Source: Thermoplasmata archaeon (lineage in GTDB: Archaea > Thermoplasmatota > Thermoplasmata > Thermoplasmatales > Thermoplasmataceae). From it: a stretch of 6,834 nt of DNA. The first letter of the stretch is position 1. Every line of letters begins with the position of its first letter. The DNA lies in the NCBI GenBank assembly GCA_021826765.1, contig JAKAYK010000024.1, forward strand, positions 5,986-12,819, read 5' to 3'. Positions 1-6,334 of this stretch are shown here, piece by piece. Below the pieces are notes generated by a model, which saw only the letters and a list, made by a program, of their open reading frames with translations, was not told where the DNA came from and ran no database searches. Both the position numbers and the translations under genes were made by a program.

Positions 1-20
1 TTTTGAATGAATAAGTAATA

Positions 21-31
21 ATAATATTTTT
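21..31 (+). promoter_or_regulatory. TATA-like box for the DUF255 gene
   Basis: The AT-rich stretch ATAATATTTTT is centred about 26 nt before the ATG at 52. This is the archaeal TATA-to-start distance expected if transcription begins at or next to the start codon (a leaderless mRNA). A purine-rich run (AAGTAATA, from 13) lies just upstream, where a BRE would sit. No convincing Shine-Dalgarno precedes the ATG; AGGA at 38-41 is weak and 10 nt away. The promoter is inferred from spacing and composition only. Confidence 0.45.
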
Positions 32-51
32 CCTTATAGGAATTGGTATAA

Positions 52-2052
52 ATGGAAGTCAGATTCAATCACCTCAAGAATGAAAAAAGTCCATATCTTC
101 AACAACATGCTTCGAATCCCGTAGATTGGTACCCATGGGGAGATGAAGCTTTCAACAGGGCAAAGACGCTCAACAAGCTTGTATTGGTCAGTGTGGGATA
201 TTCCACATGCCACTGGTGCCATGTTATGGAAAGGGAAAGTTTCAGCAGGGAAAGAATTGGAACAGTTCTCAATGACAGCTTTGTCTGCATAAAGGTTGAC
301 AGGGAGGAAAGACCTGATGTAGATGCTTTCCTTATTGATTTTTCTATCCGGACTACTGGTTCTGCGGGATGGCCATTGAATGTAATCATGACTCAAGAAA
401 AAAAGCCGCTTCTTGCATTCACCTATCTGCCTCCAGAGAGCAGAGGACAGAATTTGGGTCTTTTCCAGTTAGCCACAGGCATAGCAGAATCATGGAAAAA
501 CGATCCTTCCGAACTCCTCAACAGAACAGAGGAAACATCTGGCAATATCACGAATTTTCTGAAGCATGAACCTGAATATTCTCAGTATATTACTTCGACA
601 GCCTATGCACAGCTTGAAAAAATTTATGACACATATTATGGTGGCTTCAGCCGCGGAACGAAGTTTCCATCTCCCCACAACCTGATGTTTCTTGCGTCTT
701 ATTACCATGAAACTGGGAATAATAATGCCCTTTCTATGGCAGAGCATACTGTGGGTGCAATGAGGATGGGTGGTATATACGATCATGCCGGGTATGGAAT
801 CCACAGATATGCAACTGATATTGGATGGAAAATACCACATTTTGAAAAAATGCTCTATGATCAGGCATCCATGATCCTTGCACTTTCTGATCTTTATCTT
901 GTTACGCGAAAAAAAGAGTATTACGAAATAATCAGGGAATTTTTCCAATTCCTCAGAAAAAATATGAAATCAGATTCAGGTGGCTATTACACTGCCATGG
1001 ATGCTGATAGTGAGGGCATAGAGGGAAAATATTACACATGGACACAGAAAGAAATTGATGAAGTACTGAAAAATAATTCGGGTAAATTTTCCAGAGTATT
1101 CAACATAATGGATACAGGCAACTACTCTGATGAGGCAAAGGGGGAATCCACAGGCAGGAACATTCTGTATCTCGACAATGAGGCATCTTCCGTGGATTCC
1201 TTTGTAAGGGATGGACTTTTCTGGTTGGAACCTGAAATCAGGAAGGATCTTTCCCTGCTGGAGGAGGCCAGAAAATACCGTATTCCTCCTCTGACTGATA
1301 CCAAAGTATGTTCAGATCTGAACGGCTTACTCCTTTATTCTATGTGCAGTGCGTATTCGGCCACTCTTGATCCTGATTTCCTGAAAGCCTCGGAAGAACT
1401 TGCTGAATACCTGATGAAAATTTCCTCCGATGGGAAACTCCCCCATATCAGGTACAATGATGGAAAAACAATTGATGGTTTCTTCTCAGATTACAGTTTT
1501 GTATCTCTCGGGCTTACAGCGTACTCTGCACTCTTTCCCCATAACACCTGCATTTCCAGGGTGAAGGAACTCATGGATGACACTGCTGAAAAAGCAGCAA
1601 AAGACATTTCTGAAAATATTGCAAAGGGGTATGGAGTGTTTCTTGGCTCATGGAATTCCCAGGAAGATTCAGCAATGCCGTCACCATTTTCAGCATACGA
1701 AAGAGTACAGATTTATCTTCGGACCTTGGGAATTGAGATCACTCCTTCAAATGTTACTCCTGAAGAATTTGAGGGGAACGTTGCAAGATATCCTGCATAT
1801 TTCACATTCAGGGTGCAGAATCAGATTCTCAAGGATCACATATTCCTCATAAAGAAAAATGGGATGTCCATCGATGAAAGTGCAAATATATTGAAAATGC
1901 TCAGAGAAAAAGGTGTTCCTGATCAGATTCTATTCACAGGAATGGATGCTTCAGGAGAAGGTTATTCCCTGTGCACTGGAAATTCGTGTGTAATGGAAAA
2001 CACATCCATTGAACAAATAATGGAATATATTGTGGATAAACACGTGAAATGA
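52..2052 (+). CDS. DUF255/YyaL-family thioredoxin-domain protein (SSP411/SPATA20-like)
   Basis: This 666-aa protein has the family's two-part layout. Residues 1 to about 170 form a thioredoxin-like domain opening with the typical EKSPYLQQHASNPVDWYPWG block (11-30). The redox motif CHWC is at 53-56 (C53, C56), followed by VDREERPD (82-89) and TGSAGWPLN (102-110). The remainder resembles an (alpha/alpha)6 barrel of the N-acylglucosamine 2-epimerase or glycoside hydrolase kind, with TKFPSPHN (203-210), GGIYDHAGYGIHRY (240-253), PHFEKMLYDQA (262-272) and AMDADSEGIEGKYYTW (315-330). A second cysteine pair, C641 and C646, lies near the C-terminus, where many relatives also carry a C-x4-C. The biochemical role of the family is not established; a redox or chaperone-like function is usually guessed. 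There is no signal peptide or membrane segment, so it should be cytoplasmic. The start is secure: TAA at 49-51 is in frame directly before the ATG, and the N-terminus matches the family. Length is normal (about 620-700 aa). Departures from the consensus are a leucine (L423) where relatives usually have W before NGL, and GYGI for the usual GGGF. Confidence 0.93.
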   Translation: MEVRFNHLKNEKSPYLQQHASNPVDWYPWGDEAFNRAKTLNKLVLVSVGYSTCHWCHVMERESFSRERIGTVLNDSFVCIKVDREERPDVDAFLIDFSIRTTGSAGWPLNVIMTQEKKPLLAFTYLPPESRGQNLGLFQLATGIAESWKNDPSELLNRTEETSGNITNFLKHEPEYSQYITSTAYAQLEKIYDTYYGGFSRGTKFPSPHNLMFLASYYHETGNNNALSMAEHTVGAMRMGGIYDHAGYGIHRYATDIGWKIPHFEKMLYDQASMILALSDLYLVTRKKEYYEIIREFFQFLRKNMKSDSGGYYTAMDADSEGIEGKYYTWTQKEIDEVLKNNSGKFSRVFNIMDTGNYSDEAKGESTGRNILYLDNEASSVDSFVRDGLFWLEPEIRKDLSLLEEARKYRIPPLTDTKVCSDLNGLLLYSMCSAYSATLDPDFLKASEELAEYLMKISSDGKLPHIRYNDGKTIDGFFSDYSFVSLGLTAYSALFPHNTCISRVKELMDDTAEKAAKDISENIAKGYGVFLGSWNSQEDSAMPSPFSAYERVQIYLRTLGIEITPSNVTPEEFEGNVARYPAYFTFRVQNQILKDHIFLIKKNGMSIDESANILKMLREKGVPDQILFTGMDASGEGYSLCTGNSCVMENTSIEQIMEYIVDKHVK

Positions 2053-2054
2053 GA

Positions 2055-4442
2055 TCATTTAATCCTTTCACCAATGGTCGTATAAATTTGGATTATCTCC
2101 TTTGCCCGTTCAATCCCATTCACAATGTCATCGCCATTGATGCTTTCAAGCATATTCAGAGTCGTCATGTCCCCATTCAATGACAGGTATGGAAGTGAAT
2201 CTTCTATGAATGCAGATGTGTATCTGGAGCCGGAATAGAATACTCTCAGATTCTCAACTATACCCTTCATATTTTTTGCAAGGAATTTCCTGGCAGATAC
2301 ATTATGGGAGCATGCAGTATAAAATCTGATCACATTCTGCTTTTTTATTTCACCCTTTTCAATTGCCGATACAACATTATTTAGTGGCTCCTCTGATTGC
2401 ATCCATCCAAGTGCAGTTATAATTTTTAGTTTGTCCTCCTCTGCAGTTGCTTCATTGTACACTTTCATCATTTCATTGAAGTTGCGGGAAGTTTTCCCAT
2501 AGGATGATGCATATGCAACCGCATAAGCAAGTTTCATATCTGGATCTAACAACGAGAAATGCGCAAAATTGTGTGAAATTTTCATGGCATATGAACTGTC
2601 AATGACTGCTCGGGCCATTGCAACTGCACCCCTCGCTATGCTTATGTCAGGGGCCTCTTCTGTCAACCTTTCACCGAGATTCTTTGTTGCCCACTCAAGG
2701 TAAGAAAGTGCAAAAGTGCTGAACTCTTTAGCGTCTGGTCTTATGTAATGAATTTTAAGAATCTGTGAAGATATCTCCTTCAAAACCATGGGATCCATAT
2801 CATTCTTAAAAGATGCAAGAACTTTCAGGTAATCTTCAAAATCGATGAGCGAACTTGAAAGGAAAGAATAGTAATCATTAAGAATTCCCCATTTTTCAAA
2901 CATGTCCATGCTGGAAATTTTTGACAGTACTTCAGGGAGCAATTTTCCCCTATACAGGACCCTGTAAAACCCTGAAGTATTCCTGTTCAATGTTATGATG
3001 GAAGTTGAATCTAAATTTGCTGATTCAGTCTCCATAAGGTGAACTATATTCCCGTTTTCAGTCTTGACGCTGAGCGGAACTGGCCAGGCATCTTTTTCAA
3101 GCCCGTTGAGCTTAAATCTGAACTGTTCCAGTTTAAGCAGATCGGATTCTATTGTGGCGATAATTACAGGATAACCTGGCTTTTCAATCCATCTGGACAT
3201 TATTTTTGAAACAGGAACCTTTGATTCCTTTTCAAGAGAATTCCATAATTCTGAACCTTTTGCATTCTTATACATATTGGCAATAATGTATTTCCTCAAT
3301 CCTTTCTTGAAGTTTGTTTCCCCAAGGTATGTCTCAATCATTCGCAATATAGCAGCCCCTTTTCCATAGCTTATATTATCGAATATCTGGGATATCTGGC
3401 CAGGATTGTCGACTTTCACATCAATGGGATGTGTGTTGATGAGTGAATCATTGAAAAGGGCCAATCCCGTTCTGGTGAACTGATCTGCCACCGGATTCCA
3501 TTCAGGATAAATTTTATCAATCATTTTATATGAAAGGAAAGTTGCAAAACTTTCATTGAGCCAGAGATCATTCCACCAATCCATTGTCACAAGATTTCCA
3601 AACCACTGATGTACCAGTTCATGAGCTATAACTTCAGCAATTGCCTTGTAGTTCGCTGAACTGGTTGTTTGATCTATGCTGAGGTAGTAATCTCTGAAGG
3701 TGATTGCACCCCAGTTTTCCATTGCTCCAGCAGAAAATTCAGGTACATATATTAGATGAAGCTTTGGCAGTGGATATATGATTCCAAAATAGCTCTGGAG
3801 CAATGAGAGTGTTCTGGAAGCAATATTTATCGGAAAATCAGATTTTGTTAGATAACCTTCAGGAGCTGAAAGGATAATCTCTACTCTCTCAGATTTTCTT
3901 GATCTGGATCTGAATTTCCCAACTCCAACATATACGAGATATGTTGACATTATAGGCGTAATTTCGAATGTTACAATTTTTCGTTTCCCATTTTTCTCAA
4001 TCTGTTCTACAGGAGTATTGGAAATAGCTTCAAGATTGCTGTCTATTTTCACTGAAAGCTGGAATCTTGCCTTGGCATTTGGCCTGTCAAGACATGGAAA
4101 CATCCTCCTCGCACCGGTTGATTCGAACTGTGTGGTGAACACCTCACCCCCATTGTAAGAAGCGGTGTAAAACCCTGTGAGTAATTTTGGTATCTGACCA
4201 GAATATGTTATCTCAGCATTGAAATTCCCTTCAGGCAACATGAATTTCAGTTTATTTGCTATTTTATCCAGTTCGAATTCGGCTTTCATCCCGTTTATGC
4301 TGACCTGATGAATATCCAGTTCAACAGAATCAAGTTCTATAAAGGTGCCATCCCATTTTCCCGTTATATTCCCGGTTCCCTCAAATTTATGTTTGGTTGA
4401 ATCTATATCGATAAATAATTTGTAATTTTCTATAGCGTTCAT
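2055..4442 (-). CDS. M1 zinc aminopeptidase, tricorn-interacting factor F2/F3-like
   Basis: This 795-aa protein is a gluzincin of peptidase family M1. It shows the exopeptidase motif GAMEN (239-243), the zinc site HELVH (274-278) with third ligand E297 eighteen residues later in WLNESFA, and the likely transition-state tyrosine Y359 in ISYGKGA. Also visible are TTQFES (103-108), RRMFPCLD (112-119), PGYPV (422-426), WPVP (453-456) and GFYRVLY (491-497). Domains are an N-terminal beta saddle (about 1-190), a thermolysin-like catalytic domain (190-430), a beta sandwich (435-530) and a helical C-terminal domain. It resembles recalled Thermoplasma F2 and F3 (about 780 aa) over its whole length, but I cannot decide between them. 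In Thermoplasma these cytosolic enzymes trim short peptides released by the proteasome and tricorn into free amino acids. No tricorn, F1 or proteasome gene is in view. The ATG is the only possible start after an in-frame TAA 12 codons upstream, and it aligns with the F2/F3 N-terminus. The stop lies 2 nt from that of the convergent DUF255 gene. All catalytic residues are intact. Confidence 0.95.
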   Translation of the reverse strand: MNAIENYKLFIDIDSTKHKFEGTGNITGKWDGTFIELDSVELDIHQVSINGMKAEFELDKIANKLKFMLPEGNFNAEITYSGQIPKLLTGFYTASYNGGEVFTTQFESTGARRMFPCLDRPNAKARFQLSVKIDSNLEAISNTPVEQIEKNGKRKIVTFEITPIMSTYLVYVGVGKFRSRSRKSERVEIILSAPEGYLTKSDFPINIASRTLSLLQSYFGIIYPLPKLHLIYVPEFSAGAMENWGAITFRDYYLSIDQTTSSANYKAIAEVIAHELVHQWFGNLVTMDWWNDLWLNESFATFLSYKMIDKIYPEWNPVADQFTRTGLALFNDSLINTHPIDVKVDNPGQISQIFDNISYGKGAAILRMIETYLGETNFKKGLRKYIIANMYKNAKGSELWNSLEKESKVPVSKIMSRWIEKPGYPVIIATIESDLLKLEQFRFKLNGLEKDAWPVPLSVKTENGNIVHLMETESANLDSTSIITLNRNTSGFYRVLYRGKLLPEVLSKISSMDMFEKWGILNDYYSFLSSSLIDFEDYLKVLASFKNDMDPMVLKEISSQILKIHYIRPDAKEFSTFALSYLEWATKNLGERLTEEAPDISIARGAVAMARAVIDSSYAMKISHNFAHFSLLDPDMKLAYAVAYASSYGKTSRNFNEMMKVYNEATAEEDKLKIITALGWMQSEEPLNNVVSAIEKGEIKKQNVIRFYTACSHNVSARKFLAKNMKGIVENLRVFYSGSRYTSAFIEDSLPYLSLNGDMTTLNMLESINGDDIVNGIERAKEIIQIYTTIGERIK

Positions 4443-4463
4443 TGACTGTATATTTAAAGATGT

Positions 4464-4472
4464 GTAAAAAAG
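4464..4472 (-). promoter_or_regulatory. TATA-like box for the aminopeptidase gene
   Basis: On the - strand CTTTTTTAC is centred 26 nt before the ATG at 4442, directly after the purine run GAGAAA that could act as a BRE. This fits a leaderless transcript, and no Shine-Dalgarno is seen before the start. A better-looking TATA match (TTTAAATATA, 4449-4458) lies too close to the ATG, so the choice is uncertain. Confidence 0.35.
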
Positions 4473-4503
4473 TTTCTCTTATGGAACAACTCGTTATGCT
4501 GTC

Positions 4504-4513
4504 AAAATAAAAA
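4504..4513 (-). terminator. T-rich tract, possible terminator of the acyl-CoA synthetase gene
   Basis: The - strand reads TTTTTATTTT about 48 nt after the synthetase stop codon and upstream of the aminopeptidase promoter. Archaeal termination often needs only a T-rich non-template run without a hairpin, and no stable stem precedes this one. A second run of six T lies at 4466-4471 but overlaps the proposed TATA box. The assignment rests on composition and position only. Confidence 0.3.
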
Positions 4514-4560
4514 TTCATAATTCAGGAAATTGTAGTGGAATTGTTGATGAGTAATGAATA

Positions 4561-6237
4561 TCAATTGACCAGAAGTCTGAGTTCTTTTTTCAGGATCTTC
4601 CCAAGTGGATTTTTTGGAAGATATTTTACAAAATAGAAAACTGAAGGGACCTTGTAATCTGCCAGGTACCTGCGACAGAATTCCTGCAATTCCTCCTGAG
4701 TCAATATCTTATCATTTTTCACCACAACGAATGCTATAACTTTCTCTCCTGTATTCTCATCTGGTGATCCTACAACGGCGCATTCATCAACTTTTTTACT
4801 AGCCATTATCACCTTTTCGACTTCAGAACTGTATACATTATATCCTGAAACGACGATCATATCTTTCCTTCTCTCTATAATGTAAAGATATCCTTCACTG
4901 TCCATTTTCCCAATATCACCAGTATATAGCCAGCCATTTTTGAGGACTGGTTCAACAATCCCTTCATTGAGATATTCCTGGATTATCTGTGGGCCTCTCA
5001 CAATGATCTCGCCTTTTTCTCCTATTGGCACGTCTTTATTTCTTGTTTTTAGGTCCACTATCCTTACACTGGTATTGGGGAGAGGCATTCCTACAGAACC
5101 ATATCTGATCATTTTTTCATCCATGGGCGATAATGTCACAGAAGGAGATGCTTCAGTGAGACCGTAAGCCTCGTATATTTCTGTTCCAAATATTCTCATG
5201 AATGCTTCTCTCGTGTTATTCTGCAGGCTTGATGCACCAGACATCACCAATAGCGAACCGGCAGGTGTTATTTTCCTTCCGGAAGCGGCTGCATTGAGTG
5301 AATTGATCAGTGCAGGAATGGAAGGATACAGGATATTGTTGTTTTTCTCAATAATTCTTATTATGCTTTCACTATCCATAGGGTTCATAATAATGTGGAT
5401 TTTTGCACCTAGAAAAATGGGCAGAAGGACTGATGTAGTCAACCCATAAACATGGAAGAAAGGTACAACAGATATGAATACTGTATCCGTTCTCGATATA
5501 TTTTTTCCCCATTCATCCATAATGTACAGGTTAGATATCAAATTGTAATGGGAAATGAGTGCCGCTCTTGGCCTCCCGGTTGTGCCTCCTGTGTACTGGA
5601 TAAACGCTCTGTCGTTTATTGAGTCAATTTTTTCTTCGGGAACTGGAGATAATCCTTCACCTAAATTTTCGAAAGAAAGAATGTTCCTGTCTTCCGGAAC
5701 TTGTCCTCTTTCAATCAAATTCCTGATTATGGGGATAGAATTGAATGGATTCCTTGAACTGTTAGAATCGTTTATGATTACAATCCTGTCAATGGCAATT
5801 GGAAAAAGATCAACAATTTTTGGAAGAAAATGAATATAGGAAAATATGGTTCTCAATCTTGTGTTATGAACCACAGTCTTGATTTCGTTAAATGTGTAAA
5901 GAGGATTGATATTTACAGGTATTATACCCAGTTTTGTGCAAGCAAAGAGCAGATAAACATATTCTGGCATGTTGGGAAGGATTACCCCAATCATGTCCCC
6001 TTTTTTCAGACCCATTTCATGCAGCCCGGATGACAACTTTTCAACATTGTCATTGAGTTCAGCATATGTTAATTTGTTGTTTTGAAAAAAAATTAAATCT
6101 CTATCATTATATTTTCTTACTGATTCTTTGAACATGGAGTAAATTGAAACCTCTGGAATTTCAATATTCCTTCTTGCATGCCCCGGGTAATTCTTTTCAA
6201 GAATTATCTCGAACTGATCAGTAGAATTTTGTAACAT
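4561..6237 (-). CDS. AMP-forming acyl-CoA synthetase (fatty-acid-CoA ligase family)
   Basis: This 558-aa member of the ANL adenylating superfamily would activate a carboxylic acid with ATP to an acyl-adenylate and then form the CoA thioester. Motifs appear in the expected order: P-loop YTGGTTGRPRA (215-225), YGLTE (358-362), GWLYTGD (435-441), the hinge block ERRKDMIVVSGYNVYSSEVE (455-474), and the C-terminal PKNPLGK with the likely catalytic lysine K547. The first ~450 residues form the large nucleotide/acyl domain and the last ~100 the mobile lid. Length and motif style (YTGGTTG, GYNVY) are closest to medium/long-chain fatty-acyl ligases, but chain length cannot be read from sequence. No transmembrane segment is evident, so it is cytoplasmic or peripheral. 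The ATG is well supported: an in-frame TAA lies two codons upstream, and GGAG sits 10 nt before the start. The P-loop has R224 and A225 where lysine and glycine are usual. It could serve fatty-acid oxidation, salvage of branched-chain acids, or lipid modification. Confidence 0.93.
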   Translation of the reverse strand: MLQNSTDQFEIILEKNYPGHARRNIEIPEVSIYSMFKESVRKYNDRDLIFFQNNKLTYAELNDNVEKLSSGLHEMGLKKGDMIGVILPNMPEYVYLLFACTKLGIIPVNINPLYTFNEIKTVVHNTRLRTIFSYIHFLPKIVDLFPIAIDRIVIINDSNSSRNPFNSIPIIRNLIERGQVPEDRNILSFENLGEGLSPVPEEKIDSINDRAFIQYTGGTTGRPRAALISHYNLISNLYIMDEWGKNISRTDTVFISVVPFFHVYGLTTSVLLPIFLGAKIHIIMNPMDSESIIRIIEKNNNILYPSIPALINSLNAAASGRKITPAGSLLVMSGASSLQNNTREAFMRIFGTEIYEAYGLTEASPSVTLSPMDEKMIRYGSVGMPLPNTSVRIVDLKTRNKDVPIGEKGEIIVRGPQIIQEYLNEGIVEPVLKNGWLYTGDIGKMDSEGYLYIIERRKDMIVVSGYNVYSSEVEKVIMASKKVDECAVVGSPDENTGEKVIAFVVVKNDKILTQEELQEFCRRYLADYKVPSVFYFVKYLPKNPLGKILKKELRLLVN

Positions 6238-6247
6238 TAGTTATGTT

Positions 6248-6251
6248 CTCC
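6248..6251 (-). promoter_or_regulatory. Shine-Dalgarno GGAG for the acyl-CoA synthetase
   Basis: The - strand reads TTGGAGAACATAACTA directly before the ATG at 6237. GGAG has a 10-nt spacer, slightly long but usable. It is the only recognisable ribosome binding site before a gene start in this window; the other two visible starts look leaderless. This suggests the synthetase mRNA has a leader, consistent with its TATA box lying further upstream. Confidence 0.45.
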
Positions 6252-6259
6252 AACATTTT

Positions 6260-6281
6260 TACTTTACTTGAATTTAAAGTA
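6260..6281. repeat. Inverted repeat over the predicted synthetase transcription start
   Basis: TACTTTA (6260-6266) and TAAAGTA (6275-6281) are perfect 7-bp inverted arms around an 8-nt spacer. The element covers the place (about 6270) where transcription from the TATA box at 6291-6300 should begin, so a bound protein would be placed to repress. The arms are AT-rich and could pair by chance in such DNA. The right arm also overlaps a second TATA-like TTTAAA. Confidence 0.3.
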
Positions 6282-6290
6282 TTATTATAA

Positions 6291-6300
6291 TATATTTAAA
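6291..6300 (-). promoter_or_regulatory. TATA box for the acyl-CoA synthetase gene
   Basis: The - strand reads TTTAAATATA, a close match to the archaeal TATA consensus, preceded by AAAATG as a possible BRE. Transcription would start near 6270, giving a leader of about 33 nt that keeps the GGAG site. The lower-scoring TTTAAA at 6273-6278 would start transcription near 6250 and remove most of the Shine-Dalgarno, so the upstream box is preferred. It indicates transcription independent of the flippase gene upstream. Confidence 0.55.
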
Positions 6301-6303
6301 CAT

Positions 6304-6322
6304 TTTGTATTATGTATACAAA
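6304..6322. repeat. Inverted repeat next to the synthetase TATA box, candidate operator
   Basis: TTTGTAT (6304-6310) and ATACAAA (6316-6322) form a perfect 7-5-7 inverted repeat, 19 bp in all, ending 3 bp before the TATA box on its upstream side. Size and position suit binding by a dimeric regulator, such as a TetR- or HTH-type factor controlling acid activation. No poly-T follows on the - strand, which argues against it being a hairpin terminator of the flippase gene. The region is very AT-rich, so coincidence is a real alternative. Confidence 0.35.
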
Positions 6323-6334
6323 TAAACAATCAAT

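Noticed and set aside
490..948. A 152-codon open frame on the - strand inside the DUF255 gene, and a 120-codon one at 34-396
   Set aside because: Both lie opposite the most conserved DUF255 motifs, have no recognisable domain and no promoter or ribosome site. They are antisense shadows of a strongly supported gene.
4449..4458. Consensus-like TATA box (TTTAAATATA on the - strand) before the aminopeptidase
   Set aside because: It is centred only 12 nt from the ATG, so transcription would begin inside the coding region, and no alternative in-frame start follows nearby. A less perfect box 26 nt upstream fits better.
4481..4510. Tiny + strand frame of 9 codons (MEQLVMLSK) in the 118-nt spacer
   Set aside because: It is too short, has no ribosome site and no known match; it lies antisense to the aminopeptidase upstream region.
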